Shown here: positions 1 to 11,828 of the stretch, one piece after another
Layout of the letters: each line of letters begins with the position of its first letter
Numbering within the stretch: position 1 is the stretch's first letter
Origin: Tillus elongatus
Lineage: Eukaryota; Arthropoda; Insecta; Coleoptera; Cleridae
Assembly (NCBI GenBank): GCA_964006375.1
Contig: OZ023267.1
Span: forward strand, 37,831,766 to 37,895,765
Reading direction: 5' to 3'
Length of the DNA: 64,000 nucleotides
Position numbers and translations under genes: made by a program
The notes under the pieces: generated by a model
Told to the model about the DNA's origin: nothing
The model's database searches: none
Seen by the model: only the letters and a program-made list of their open reading frames with translations

Positions 1-430
1 TGACAAATATAACGAAAAGCAGGGGTCCGAGAACACTGCCTTGAGGTACACCACTTTTTGCACTGTACATTTTAGATCTAAAACTCATGTAAGACATATA
101 ATGTGTCAGAAAAATAGTGTTGATACAGTTTTATTGGCTTATCATGCCCACCTGTGTCTTTTAGTTTCATTAGAATAATGTAATGCTGGACTTTGTCGAA
201 GACCTTGGCAAAATGTGTGTTAATAACATTCACTTGTCTTCTATAATAGAGTGTTGCTGATAATGCCTCAACAAAGTTGATATTCTCATGTTGATAACTG
301 GATATTCTTTGTCAGACATTATGCCTGAGGTGGTGGGCTACAATTAATTCAAATAATTTCACAAAGTTAGAACCAATTGAAATTTGCGTATAATTTTTAA
401 TATCTGCTTTGCTACCAGTTTTCATGGGTA
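1..430 (-). mobile_element. Jockey-type LINE reverse transcriptase fragment, cut by window edge
   Basis: Read on the minus strand, three stretches in shifting frames match the palm of a non-LTR reverse transcriptase. A stretch like KNYTQISIGSNFVKLFELIV (about 400-340) corresponds to the NYRPISLLS..SKIFEKIV block. FAKVFDKVQHYIILMKLKD (about 220-165) corresponds to the KAFD.V.H..L..KL block. [18 protein letters not shown] (about 56-3) is the PQGS block. Stops and frameshifts lie between the blocks, so it is a dead copy. The catalytic ADD motif would lie left of position 1. Calling it Jockey-like rests on motif style only. Confidence 0.72.
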
Positions 431-440
431 GGGAGGGATC

Positions 441-1880
441 TCGATTTTTTTCAACATGTATCAACATGTAGGGATTTCACCGTTTTGCAGCATTATTACA
501 TTGCAGGATGTTGCTTGTCTCAAATTAGCTAGATGAACCACACTGTAATAGATGTGCGAAAAAAGTTTTAAACAACATGTCTAAATGCAGCGAGTGTGTT
601 CGAATAGCGGTAATTATAACCTGTTTTCTTTTTTCAAAATGGCTGGCCGCGTTTTTAAAAAAGATATACGAAAAATTAGATGTCGGTGTATTGTGAAGGT
701 TGTCGCGGTTATGTATAAAGCGCACTTAAAAAGTAAAGGTGCCATATTAATTTATACCGCGTTAGATGTCCACATTTTACGTACTTCATTGTGCGTATCA
801 CAAAGACTTGAAAAGTCATAAATTCGCTTATATTAACATTACTTGCTTTGAAAAATTAGCTATAATTGGAAAGCTTGCAGCCAACCAGGACAGGGCAGCC
901 TCTATAGAACATTTAGTATTCTCGTATAGAAATATAGAAAGCGACATAGTTTAGTTATGTAAATAAAAAAAGTCTATCATACAATAAAGTAGAAGCTTGA
1001 CCTATGGAAATCGAAAGGTTGCAAAAGATTTGTTTACTACAAGTCCTAAAAGAAATTAATATAAAGGTTGAATTTTTCTTTCGTGCCTCTTGGATAGAAT
1101 TATATAGATTGCAAATAGACTAACAACCTTTCTTTATTGTATTTATCAAGACATTTTATCAGAAAGATCAATTGCTGGAGATGAAGCTAAGAAAACCTGA
1201 TGCTTCTGATCGTTTCAAATTTAATAACTCAATTGTTTGCTCAGTACTGAGCATAATTGCATTACTTATTAAGAAAAGTGCTCAAATTATTTATGTAATG
1301 CAATATGCACATAGTGTATCAATTAAATAATGCTAATTAGCTTTGATACTCGCAGAAAGTAGGTACTAAAATTTAGAATGCTTTGAAATTGCTCCACTAA
1401 TATGCTCTTGTCATGTTTAGCTTTTTTTTCATTAGTTGTCAACATTAGCATTGCGTCGGTGTTAAGACCGTTTTAAAGATAGTTATCATAACTGAGAAAG
1501 AAGTTTTTAGATTAGGGCATTATTTTTGTTCATACGAAATTTGGCAGGATAATGGCCAAAATGTGTAACAAGTATCAGAAAAAATATGGACAAGAATTTG
1601 ACAAACAGGAATTTGACAATAAAAGCACAACATTAGCCATTGTTGACGAATATCGTCACACAAGTAGCACTTGTGTTATACCATGGCCAAATTAGTTCGT
1701 CGAAGTTGTTAGCAATAACGATCAGGAACGCATTTTTGGCCTAGGACCTACAGTTTCCGAAAAAGAAAACCTCGACGGACTGTATAGAAACTAAATTACA
1801 ACTAAACATCTAGAAGTCGATTATTTAAATATACTGGTGGTAAATGTATATTTAAATAATAGTAATATGTAAAAGTAGAA
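441..1880. other. AT-rich stretch, nothing recognised
   Basis: Only short chance ORFs are present, without family motifs. The stretch lies upstream of the first visible toy exon, so it could be 5' intron or flank, but I see no promoter, splice-supported exon or repeat that I can defend. Confidence 0.4.
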
Positions 1881-1889
1881 TTTGGCAGT

Positions 1890-2950
1890 CATCTTTTTTT
1901 TTTAAATATTTCAACAACACACCACGAGGGCTTACAGCCTAAATACTATCGTACCGTGGGTGTCGACAAGGAAGAGAGAGGCAACTTGTTTATTCTGGAC
2001 TTGAAGGTTTGGAGGTTCGGAGGAGAAAGAAAAAACATGTGCCGGCAAGTAACTCCACAACTTGAAAGTCCTCTGGACAAAAGAGCGGGCATAACAAGAT
2101 GTTCTATGTCTGGCGACCTGGACAGTAAAAGGGTGCATTCGCTCTGTTCCCCTGGTAGATCTCTTGGGGGCAGCAGGTGGAGGAACTATGTAAGAAAGCT
2201 CCTCTGAGCAGTGCCCGTGTAGATATCTATAAAAGAGGAGAGGTCACCAACGGCACGTCGGTGGGCAAGGGATGGCAGCCTTTGGGTGAATGTAGGGTCA
2301 CCAATGAGACGTATATCTCTCTTTTGAATGGAGTCCAGAATAGCGAGTGTAGAAGCGGCAGCTGCACCCCAGTTGTGGGAGCAGTATTCGAGGTTTGGCC
2401 TTATTTGTGAAGTATATAAGGTATAGAGATTTGCTGGTGAAAAGTTTTTGCGAACCCAAAAGAGGAAACCTAATTTTTTAGCAGCCGCTTCTGCAATTGA
2501 TGTGACATGTTGGTGCCAATTGAGATTTCGATCCACAGAAATGCCAACAAGTGAAAAGGACTCATTACTTTGAATAACTTGGTTGTTCATTGTGTTGGTT
2601 CTAGGGCTAGTGTATCTTTTATGAGAAAGAAAGCAAGACTGAGATTTGGTGGGGTTGAATTGTACAAGATTTCTACTTCCCCAGTCTAATATTTTTTGGA
2701 GATCCACGGAGACAGAACCCTCCATGTGTCTGCAATCCTAATCTAGTTGGGCCAAGGAGACAGGCCTAGAATATTGTATATTTGAGTGGAGGGTGCTGTC
2801 GTCCGCATAACTGTGAACTAGGTTGGATGTGCTAGAGAGAAGGTCATTGACGTGGAGAAGAAACAAAGTAGTGGTTAAACTTGAACATTGAGGAACGCTT
2901 GCATTAATTAGTTACAGTTTAGAGGAATGGCCATCAACGACAACAGGATT
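1890..2950 (-). mobile_element. 5'-truncated LINE, copy 1 of the 3.1 kb LINE family
   Basis: The minus strand encodes the C-terminal part of the same reverse transcriptase as copies 2-4. The longest open frame is 2725-2186 (179 codons). It reads SVDLQKILDWGSRNLVQFN, then NQVIQSNESFSLVGISVDR, then LYTSQIRPNLEYCSHNWGA. The 3' part (2138-1932) holds the conserved tail beginning HPFTVQVARHR. The 3' end is at the T-rich run near 1890. Similarity to copy 2 stops near 2950, so the catalytic RT core and the endonuclease are missing: a typical 5' truncation. Frameshifts separate the two parts. The fragment lies 0.4 kb upstream of the first visible toy exon and is not expected to be expressed. Confidence 0.85.
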
Positions 2951-3550
<600 letters not shown>

Positions 3551-3559
3551 TAAAACAAC

Positions 3560-4200
3560 TGTTTGAGTCTGCTGTGATACAGACAAAACTTTGTAACTCG
3601 GTTCAGTTTTACAGATATAGTTGGTTTCATTTACAAAGCCTTCTACATTTTTCCAACCTTGCAATTATATGGCATGTTGTTGCTGGTGTAATTTTTAGAA
3701 GGCACGTTTGTAAAACCCATTTTAAGGAAACTGTAAACGAGAGAGAGTAAGTCAGTTAGATGACTTGATACTATGTTTGTTTTTCTGAATTATAAATGTT
3801 TTCCAAGTACATATAAATTTGATTATAGCACGAAATGTAAGCAACAATGAGATTATTGAGTTACCACAAATGATTCCGTGATGAAAAGTATTTAAATAAC
3901 AATTAATTTAAAGGCAGTTTCGTAGACTATGTCAACTAGGCTTTATCCTATGAATCGAGGGGTTCCGGGTGTGATGCTCAGGTGGATGAGGGATAATTTG
4001 CTATAGTCTAATAAAAACTTCTACTGAATTTACCCCGAGAAGTGATAAAAGATGTTGATTTATTAGAACATGCAATTTAATGATTTCCTAAAAAGATAGA
4101 AATAAAATTTAATAACGACTGTTTATTTGATAAAATTATGCCTTCTCTGTGGCAATAAAAATGATCAAATGTATGTAGCATGTATATACACTACTTATTA
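3560..4200. other. AT-rich intron, nothing recognised
   Basis: No ORF, repeat or splice-supported exon could be supported in this part of the toy intron. The overlapping ORFs at 3370-3750 are shadows of the exon running into the intron. Confidence 0.4.
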
Positions 4201-4207
4201 TTTAATG

Positions 4208-4208
<1 letters not shown>

Positions 4209-4282
<74 letters not shown>
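4209..4282. repeat. (TA)n microsatellite
   Basis: About 74 bp of uninterrupted TA. Unlike the arrays at 26-58 kb it is not flanked by the GCAGCAAG-family sequences. Confidence 0.97.
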
Positions 4283-4286
<4 letters not shown>

Positions 4287-5095
4287 GTCTTTCAAACATT
4301 GTCCACTGAACCTTTGCTTCATAAGTTGTGTTGAATAAATTAACGAAAAAGATTTTTATATTTTTCAAAAATCTTTATTATTTTCATTCTTAGTTTTGGA
4401 AATTCTTTGGCATTTTGCTAAATTTTAAATTGGAAGAAAGGAAGATAACTAGTTTTTTGTATGTAAATGAAATAGTAATCTGTAGAAGAGATCAAGAAAA
4501 ATCAGGACTGGCGTCATAAATTTGGAAAAAAAAAGAAAGAATTTTGTGTTTTACTTTATTTTTTTTTGTAAATTTACTACCTGCATTAACAAAACCAGGT
4601 TCACTTCAATTTATTTAATATAAATTACCAAGCATAGAAAACGAAATAGGCAAATCGCTTAGGTGAGACGGGATAACTTACGAATACTTAACTCTTCATT
4701 TGAATTATGTTGCTAAGTACAATTTTTTAAATTCATCTCTCTGATTACGCTAATTTTGTTAGCGAAACGATCGTCAGGTGTAAAAACTGTATTGTGATGA
4801 ATTGTTTTTTCCAAATTGTACTTATCAGTGCTCATCATGGGTTCAAATGTTCACTTTGAATTCTGTTGCTACCAAATGAAGAAACGCAGATTATTTTATA
4901 TTCAACCTTTCATTCATTCGCACAAGATCATCTACAGTCCAAATTGAAATTATCAGGTGCAGAGTTCTATTCAAAAGTGTAAGGAAAAAAATCATTAGTC
5001 CGGAAGTGTCCCATAGAGGGGTGCTTTCGGACGACTATGGGGCACATTTGGACGATATATGGGGCACATTGCGACTACATTTGGGACACTTTCTA
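4283..5095. other. AT-rich intron with a short degenerate repeat near its end
   Basis: Mostly featureless. At 5002-5095 a phrase built around GGGGCACATTTGGAC / GGGACACTT recurs three or four times at about 25-35 bp spacing, probably a degenerate tandem repeat. Nothing else is recognised. Confidence 0.35.
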
Positions 5096-5139
5096 TGTAA
5101 TTTACAACAACCAAGCAACTTCTCAACAACTTCCTTCTT
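5096..5139 (-). mobile_element. Left piece of an older mobile element split by LINE copy 2
   Basis: The sequence closely matches 9115-9155 (taatttacaaccacgaagca, then acttctcaacatcttctt), and the sequence right of the LINE (8250 on) continues the same alignment. Both sides of the LINE show CTTCTT (5134-5139 and 8250-8255), which fits a target-site duplication. So this short piece and 8250-8565 were once contiguous. Confidence 0.65.
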
Positions 5140-5187
5140 TTTTTTTTAAATTTTAACAACACACCACGATGGCTTACAGCCTAAATA

Positions 5188-7490
5188 CTATCGTACCGTG
5201 GGTGTTGACAAGGAGGAAAGAGGCAACTTGTTAATTCTGGACTTGAAGGTTTGGAGGTTCGGAGCAGAAGGAAAAACATGCGCCGGCAAGGAATTCCACA
5301 ACTTGGAAGTCCTCGGGACAAAAGAGCGGGCATAACAGGATGTTCTATGTCTGGTGACCTGGACAGTAAAAGGGTGCATTCGCTCTGTTCCCCTGGTAGA
5401 TCTGTTGGGGGCAGCAGGTGGGGGAACTATGGAGGAAAGCTCCTCTGAGCAGTGCCCGTGCCGATATCTATAAAAGAGAGAGAGGTCACCAACGGCACGT
5501 CGGTGGGCAAGGGATGGCAGCCTTTGGGTGAGGGTAGGGTCACCGATGAGACGTATAGCTCTCTTTTGAATGGAGTCCAGGATAGCGAGTGTAGAAGCGG
5601 CAGCTGCACCCCAGATGTGGGAGCAGTATTCGAGGTTTGGCCTTATTTGTGAAGTATATAAGGTATAGAGATTAGCTGGTGAAAAGTATTTGCGAGCCCG
5701 GAGCCTAATTTCTTAGCAGCCGCTTTTGCAATTGATGTAACATGTTGGTGCCAGTTAAGATTTCGATCCACAGAAATGCCAACAAGAGAAAAGGACTCAT
5801 TACTTTGAATAACTTGGTTGTTCATTGTGATGGGTCTAGGGCTGGTATATCTCTTATGAGAAAGAAAGCAAGACTGAGATTTGGTGTGGTTGAATTGTAC
5901 AAGATTTCTACTTCCCCAGTCTAATATTTTTTGTAGATCCACGGAGATAGAACCCTCCATGAGTCTGCGATCCTCATCTAATTGGGCTAAAGAGACAGGC
6001 TTAGAATATTGTATATTTTAATGGAGGGTGCTGTCGTCCGTGTAACTGTGAACTGGGTTGGATGTGCTAGAGAGGAGGTCATTGATGTGGAGAAGAAACA
6101 AAGTAGGGGCTAAAGCTGAACCTTGAGGAACTCCTGCATTAATTGGATACAGTTTAGAGGAATGGCCATCCACAACAACAGAAATGTTCCTGTTGGAGAG
6201 GAAATTTGCTGTCCAGGTATAAAGTTTTGGTGGTAGGCCATAGGCCGGAAGTTTATTCAGCAGCGCTGCGTGCCAGACCTGGTCGAATGCTTTGGATATG
6301 TCTAGAGCAACAATCTGAGATTCACCGTGTAGTTCCATAGACTTGTTCCAAGAATGGGTGACAAAGGAAAGGAGGTCGGCAGTCGATCTGCGCTGACGGA
6401 ATCCATACTGCCTTCGTGGATTAGACTGTGTTTTTCAAGAAATTTCAGTAAATCGGTGTTTATATACCCATCACTTTAGAGACGACTGAAAGGAGAGAAA
6501 TAGGCCTGTAGTTGCCTGGAAGCGCTTTGGATCCTTTCTTGGGGATGGGTTGTACTCGAGCAGTTTTCCAGTTACTAGGGAATATGCCTTTATTGTAAGA
6601 TATCTGAAACAGACGAGTCAGAACAGGAGCAAGTTCTGGTGCGCAATTTTTGAGAACAATTGCTGCGATCTCGTCAAGGCCAGAGGCTTTCCTGGTATTA
6701 AGTGAAGAGAGCATCTTTCGTACCTTTTTAGTTTTGAAAATGATATCCGTCATTTTATGTGCGACATTGGGGACTGTTGGTGGTTGAACATTTGGAGGTG
6801 GGTTGAGAGTAGAATTGCTGGCGAACAACGAAGCAAAAAGTTCAGCCTTGCCCAGGGCGGTAGAAACAATTTCATCCCCTGAGACAAGAGGTGGGAACGT
6901 GCTTTTGCAGAAATTATTCCCAATAGATTTAGCAAGAGTCCAGAAGGGTTTGCTGCCGTTGGAGCTTGAGAGGACTTTGTTTTTGATGTGGTTATTAAAC
7001 GAGTTTTTTGCCTCAGAAAGAATGCGGACATAGCGGTCTCTTGCGTCGTTAAATGCTTGACGATTTTCTTGACTGTCTGGCCTTGTCACAGGATTTAGAG
7101 AAGCAGGGCTTTTGAGTGGCTGAAGAGGTTTTCTGTGTATGTGGAATAAATAATTCCATGCCAGCTTGGATAATTTCGGTGACGTTTTGTGAGATATCAG
7201 AGGGGTCAGGATGAGAGAAGCAGACAGACGCCCATGGAAATGAGGAAAAGTAATCCCGCATTTCGTCCCAGTTTGCGGAATTGTAGTGCCAAACGATACG
7301 TGGGTGTGATGACTGTGTGACCTCGGGTTGCATTGCGCAGGAAGCAGTGACCATGCCGTGGTCTGAGCGACCAAGGGGGGCGGTGACTGATATGTTATAG
7401 CACTCAGGTTTTGTAGTAAGAAGGAGATCCAAGGGATTTGAGCTGTGTGTTGGGATACGAGGAAAATAAGTAGGTTGCTGAACCATATTG
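5188..7490 (-). pseudogene. LINE copy 2: reverse transcriptase and C-terminal region, broken
   Basis: Consecutive minus-strand frames give the RT fingers and palm. KASGLDEIAAIVLKNCAPEL (about 6705-6645) is followed by NYRPISLLSVVSKVM (about 6520), ALDISKAFDQVWH (about 6310), GVPQGSALAPTLFLLHINDL (about 6140-6080) and HSYTDDS (about 6050). The last is the catalytic box, with Tyr-Thr-Asp-Asp instead of Tyr-Ala-Asp-Asp. The thumb and tail follow: ILDWGSRNLVQFN, GISVDRNLNWHQHV, then the 3' tail HPFTVQVTRHRTSCYARSF and KLWNSLPAHVF. At least four frameshifts or stops break it. The order matches copy 4 on the opposite strand (21475-23342). Confidence 0.87.
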
Positions 7491-7564
7491 GCTAAAGAAT
7501 TGCTGATTGCAAAGGCCTCCGCTGCTCTCCCTTGTGGATCGGTTTTTGAAGATCCTAGCCATTC

Positions 7565-8101
7565 CTAATTATGGACATTGAAGTCACCAAGAATAGTGAC
7601 CTCGGAGGAAGGATATTCAGAAATCAGATAGTCGCTTTTTTCAGAAAGGTAGTCAAAGAGCTGGACAAAGTTGTTGTCAGAAGGTGACCGGTAAATGCAA
7701 CAGATGAATTTAGTTGCAGCCCTGAGAGAGAGTTTTATCCATAGTATGTCTTTTCTTCCAGCTTCTAAATTGGGGAGTCTGGTGCAGGGTAGATTGCTAC
7801 GGACGTATGCGCACACGCCTCCATGCAATCTAAAGGAAGTAAGGAGCTCATACCCCGGGAAATTAAGGTGATTAGTGGCTGTTTTGGCACTGATTTGGGT
7901 TTCGGTGAGGAAGAGGAGTTGGGGCCTGTTAGCCTGGAGGAAATGGTGGACGGAGTTCAGGTTAGAATTTAGGCCACATATATTCGAAAAGGATATGTTA
8001 AATTTCGATGTTGGCGCCCCCTGTACACCCCTCTGCCGGAGATCCGAATGGAGGGGTATTTTGCCTCCGGAGTATTTTGTACAAGGAGGAGCCATCATCA
8101 T
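7565..8101 (-). pseudogene. LINE copy 2: AP-like endonuclease domain
   Basis: A minus-strand frame of 178 codons carries the ordered motifs of the apurinic-like endonuclease that nicks the target for target-primed reverse transcription: FSNICGLNSNLNSVHHFL, then PQLLFLTETQIS (catalytic Glu block), then GGVCAYVRSNLP, then CCIYRSPSDNNF and TILGDFNVHN (the GDFN block). The frame runs to a stop at 7565, before the SDH block; GRSDHG is found in another frame near 7365. It is therefore a broken ORF2 start and no longer a working enzyme. It is the only endonuclease of this family in the window. Confidence 0.85.
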
Positions 8102-8249
8102 TTTTCTTTATAAGGGAAACCGGCTCATACACCAGAACTGGAAACGTCCGTTAGGACTTCACCGGCCCTTGATGTATGGGGTGGTACCTCCTCGGGCGTG
8201 AAAATAATCCTTTACTATTACGTAAAGGAAAATTCTACTACCACCTGCT

Positions 8250-8575
8250 CTTCTTGACACTGACTTGCTTATAAGCTGGAACCTCCTGGACAGAATTTAG
8301 CCCCCGTGCATCTTTTACATTTTTTCTTAAATAAATTTCGACCCCTACTCAGACCCCCCCCCCTCCCCCGAGTATGTTTCTTTTATCTTAGCGGCCGCAT
8401 GTTTCTTAGTTTTCACATATCTGATTACTCTAGCGTCACTCATTTTGAATAAATGTTTCGATTTCAGAATTGTTTTTGAGGCAGACTTAAAATCATATGT
8501 TTTCCGGTCCTTTCACCAAATTTTAACTGTACCATATTTTCTCAATATTTCATAATAGTCTTTGAATAGCTTCGA
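8250..8575 (-). mobile_element. Right piece of the split older element; direct repeat of 9165-9450
   Basis: This stretch aligns over about 300 bp to 9165-9450 in the same orientation. Shared phrases include agctggaacctcctgga, ctaacgtcactcattttgaa and gaggcagacttaaaatc. It is a second partial copy of the element described at 9068-9870, and it was continuous with 5096-5139 before LINE copy 2 entered. A C-rich run interrupts it near 8345-8368. Confidence 0.6.
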
Positions 8576-8579
8576 TCAC

Positions 8580-9066
8580 GACTTTATCGAAGGTAAGCCT
8601 CCGCCACCACACCAAGTACAAAGTCTTCTACAGTGTCATTCGCGCAGATAATTACCTTACTACAAGCCTTAAGATTCAACAGTGAGCCCAAGTAAACTAT
8701 AAAAAGTAGAGGATACAACACACTACCCTGGGGAACACCGCGAATAAATCTTTCAAATTCACCGAATTATCCATTTACAGAGACACAGTGACAAACAACA
8801 GTAAGGTAATGTTCAATAACTCTATAACAAGGCCACTTAATACAATATGAGTATAACTTCTTCAACAAACCGTTATGACTTGAAGTGTCACTTGAGCTCA
8901 CCCGAAATTTACAGATGCAGCAATATATAATTTCTTACCCCCTAAAGCACTGCCCATCAAATGTATTAACTCTGCAACAGTGGTTTCAGTACTTCTTACA
9001 TTTCTGAAGCATGTTCGTTGTTTAAAAGTATTTCACATTTTTCGAAAAGACACCTCCAGTGTTTTC
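8580..9066 (-). mobile_element. Degenerate reverse-transcriptase fragment (pair of 14235-14870)
   Basis: On the minus strand, GLLKKLYSYCI, then IEHYLTVVCHCVSVNG, then FIRGVPQGSVLYPLLFIVYL and VIICANDTVE form the KL...G, PQGS and ADD-like blocks of a non-LTR RT (here CANDT in place of YADDT). The same blocks occur at 14235-14600 with about the same spacing, so both are copies of one family different from the 3.1 kb LINE. It is heavily mutated. Confidence 0.65.
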
Positions 9067-9067
9067 T

Positions 9068-9870
9068 TTGGCCTTTCCTTTTAAAACTTCTGTATAAAAT
9101 AAATCTGCAGGTTTATCTAATTTACAACCACGAAGCAACTTCTCAACATCTTCTTTTTTATTCACACTGACATGATTACAAGCTGGAACCTCCTGGATAG
9201 AATTTAACCTCCATGCATATTTTACACTTCTTTTTATAAATTTATACCCCTGCTTCTCCCCCCGGGTATACTTCTTTAATATTAACGACCACATATTTCT
9301 TTGTGTTCACATGTCTGGTTACCCTAACGTCACTCATTTTGAATGGTAACTTAGATTTCAGAATAGTTTTTGAGGCAGACTTAAAATCCAGTTCTTTCCC
9401 CAAATTTTAGCTGTACCACGCTTTCTCAATATTTCATAATACTCAAGAAGATGATATAATATGTTAATGCTTCCTAAAATATTTCTTCGCCCTTCCAAAA
9501 AATGATCTGTCATGAGCCATGTAGCTGTGCCCCCGTATAGGAAAGATGAGTGAAATGTCTTTGCTAACAGCACTATTTTGTAAAAAGTTACACATTACTG
9601 TCATCATAATACTATTTTTAGATTGCAAACTGCACGAGGCGGAAAATAACTGAAGCACAATAATATCATGCTGTTGGTCGGAAATAAGCTTTGCCTTCAA
9701 GGTTCTTAAAAGGTGCTCTAGCCGTAACGCAATTTCATTGCAACCACGACTGAACTGCGTTTCCAACCAAATATAAAAGTATGTATTTTCCCTGCTTTGA
9801 TTTTTTTGTGATGTATAACTATACCAAAATTCATTGATTTTTGTTGTCCTTACTTGGTTAAACTGGTCCA
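9068..9870 (-). pseudogene. Relic of an unclassified mobile-element ORF (GQNKN/GHS type)
   Basis: The minus-strand frame 9871-9464 contains RGCNEIALRLEHLL, a stretch ending SLQSKNSIMMTVMCNFLQ, and SLIFPIRGHSYMAHDRSFFG. The same order (a DGCGGQNKNS-like block, then an IFP..GHS.MP.DR.FG block) is one I recall from uncharacterised, repeated proteins in insect genomes; the usual GGQNKN block is degenerate here. Downstream frames (9573-9358 and 9294-9022) continue with YYEILRKRGTAKIWGKNW and DKPADLFYTEVLKG, which fits the end of such proteins. Function is unknown. Frameshifts and a second partial copy (8250-8575) point to mobile-element descent. The assignment is from memory of the pattern and is uncertain. 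Confidence 0.45.
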
Positions 9871-10206
9871 TACTACATACAGACTTGGAGACTATTTCTC
9901 TGGCTTCACTGTTGGGTTTCGCTTCTGTAAATGAAGGGCATATCCAGCGCGTAAGCTACTTGGAGCAAGAGGCCCTCTAGATGCTCTAGTATGTTTTTGA
10001 AGGTTTCTGTAACCGGTTTCGCTGTCTGAGGAAGCTTTAAAGCAGCGAAGCCGGTTACAGAAACGTTCAAGAACATCCCAGAACATCTAGAATTCAGAAG
10101 GGCCACTTGCTCCAGTTATCTTACGCGCTGACTACGTCCTTCATTTACACAAACGGAATCCAACAGCGAAGTCAGAGAAGTAGTCTCCAAGCCTATATGT
10201 AGTATG
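9870..10206. repeat. Foldback element with arms of about 160 bp
   Basis: The left arm (9870-10030) and the reverse complement of the right arm (10206-10040) align almost throughout. Both begin TACTACATA, share CTTGGAGACTA, TGTAAATGAAG, CAGCGCGTAAG, then TTTCTGTAACCGG and TTCGCTG, and meet at a loop near 10025-10040 (GTCTGAGGAAGCTTTAAAG). Short chance ORFs in both strands come from this palindrome. No transposase motif is present, so it is a non-autonomous foldback/MITE. Confidence 0.82.
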
Positions 10207-10461
10207 TATAAATTAAACAACCATATTGCCTAGAGTAAACCTTTCCAACAGATATTTTGGGAAGAGGTCGGTTTTGCTGGCAGTCAAAACACACTTTGAT
10301 AGTATCTTCCTGAAATGTATTCATAATTTGAAAAACATTTTTGCTCTGATTTTGTGAAGCCGGTAATTCATTTTTCTTTTCTAGGTACTTGTGAATGTAC
10401 ATGTCGAGTTTCACAAAAACGAATTTTAAGTATGTCGTTTTGTTAAATCGCTTGAAATATA

Positions 10462-11526
10462 GAGGGTGATTCGTAACGCAATGGATGCAGAATGTGTGCG
10501 TGTAAAGGACCTCAAAACATTCTGATTTATTATATGATTTGTTTTTTTTCTGACGCCCATGGTTGGTGAGATATTGACCTCCGAAGATTATTTAATAATT
10601 ACAAGAAACAGCTGTATTGCAGCAATGCCCCAACATAGAACAACCACATTTGGTAGATTGTTTTATTTTATCAACTTCGCTATTTGGCAAAAATTTCAAG
10701 TAGGTATTAACTCGAAAAAGGGTGAATTAGGGGTTAGTCAGCCTTTAAATGACATGGTTTTTTAAAACCTTAACCCAATTAAAAATTGAAGTCCATCAGT
10801 TTTATAGAAAATTAAATTTTGTACCTTTTTATTCCCTCGTAAATTTTTCAACAAATCACCCGTTTCTTTTAAATATTGGGTTCTTAGAGTTGATATCAAA
10901 ACAAAATTATGTGTCTTGAAGACTTTATTAAACATTAGCATATCTGAAATTTAACAAACGATATTAAAAACTAACAAATAAGAAAAATAATAAAAAAACA
11001 CTAAAGATATTGTTCAAAATGGCTTCCATTTTGTCTTTTTCATAAAAAAATCTGGAGGTCCATTCATGTGTTTAATAAAGTCTTGAAGGTATAATTTTGT
11101 TTTGACCACAAATCAAAAAAATCTCATTTTTCTCAAAAACGGGTGATTTGTCGCAAAATTTACAACTGACAAAAAAGGCACAAAATTACATTTTCAATAA
11201 AATTGATGGATTTTAATTTGTATTTGGGTTAACGTTAAAAAAAACATGTAATTTAAAGGGTGGCCCACCCCTAATTCACCCCTTTTTGAGTTTATATCCA
11301 CTTCAAATTTTTGTCTAATAGCGACGTTGATAAAAGTCTATAAAATTTGGTGGTTCTATGTTGGCACATTGCTTCAATGCAGCTGTTTCTGGTAATTATT
11401 GAATAATCTTCCGAGGTCAATATGTCACCAACCATGGGCGTCAGAGAAAAATTTCATATAAAAAATCGGCATATTTTGAGGTCCTCTACATGCCATTATG
11501 TGTCCATTGCGTTACGAATCACCCTG
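10462..11526. mobile_element. Large foldback transposon (about 1.07 kb) with TA at both ends
   Basis: The left end reads TA then GAGGGTGATTCGTAACGC; the reverse complement of the right end reads TA then CAGGGTGATTCGTAACGC. The two arms match imperfectly for roughly 470 bp (10462-10940 and 11060-11526), leaving a short AT-rich centre with its own small palindrome AAAATGG-CTT-CCATTTT near 11018. Flanking TA fits Tc1/mariner-type insertion. No transposase is encoded, so it would depend on another element. It ends 303 bp before the second toy exon. Confidence 0.85.
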
Positions 11527-11828
11527 TATAATGTTATAGCAACACTATTTATCTAGATTAAAAAAAACTGTGTTGACCATCGTATTTCTGTGTTATAAAT
11601 GCTATACAATCGATATATAACTCAAAAATGACAAAAAGAAAAATTTGAGTTTTTATAAAACGCTGCTCAATTATCGTGTGCTCTATATTTACAGAATAAT
11701 GTTTTTAGTACTTTTAAAATGCTATTTATTTGCTTTTCTCACACTAACGAGTTACTTAGGTTTTGCCCCATTTTACGGCAGACGTAATATGTGGTTTATG
11801 TTGCTGATTGCAGTTTGGTTTCTTGCAG
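11527..11828. other. Short intron end before the second toy exon
   Basis: AT-rich, ending in a usable 3' splice site (TTTGGTTTCTTGCAG) at 11828. The open frame 11645-12013 covers the exon in another frame and is not coding. Confidence 0.5.

Larger units (their letters stand above)
5140..8249 (-). mobile_element. Nearly full-length non-LTR retrotransposon (LINE), copy 2
   Basis: This is the longest copy of the family. Order on the minus strand: an AP-type endonuclease, then reverse transcriptase, then the C-terminal tail, then a T-rich run (complement of a 3' poly-A) at 5137-5150. Flanking CTTCTT at 5134-5139 and 8250-8255 suggests the insertion limits. It interrupts an older element now split between 5096-5139 and 8250-8565. 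Several frameshifts and stops (about 7565, 7045-7490, 6460, 6018, 5960, 5640, 5430) kill it. The motif set fits the Jockey/CR1 side of the LINE tree; I cannot place the clade more exactly without a tree. Confidence 0.88.

Noticed and set aside
1956..2410. Plus-strand frames of 60-83 codons, also seen at 5251-5652 and 12715-13085
   Set aside because: They are shadows of the LINE coding sequence on the minus strand, and they recur because the LINE copies recur.
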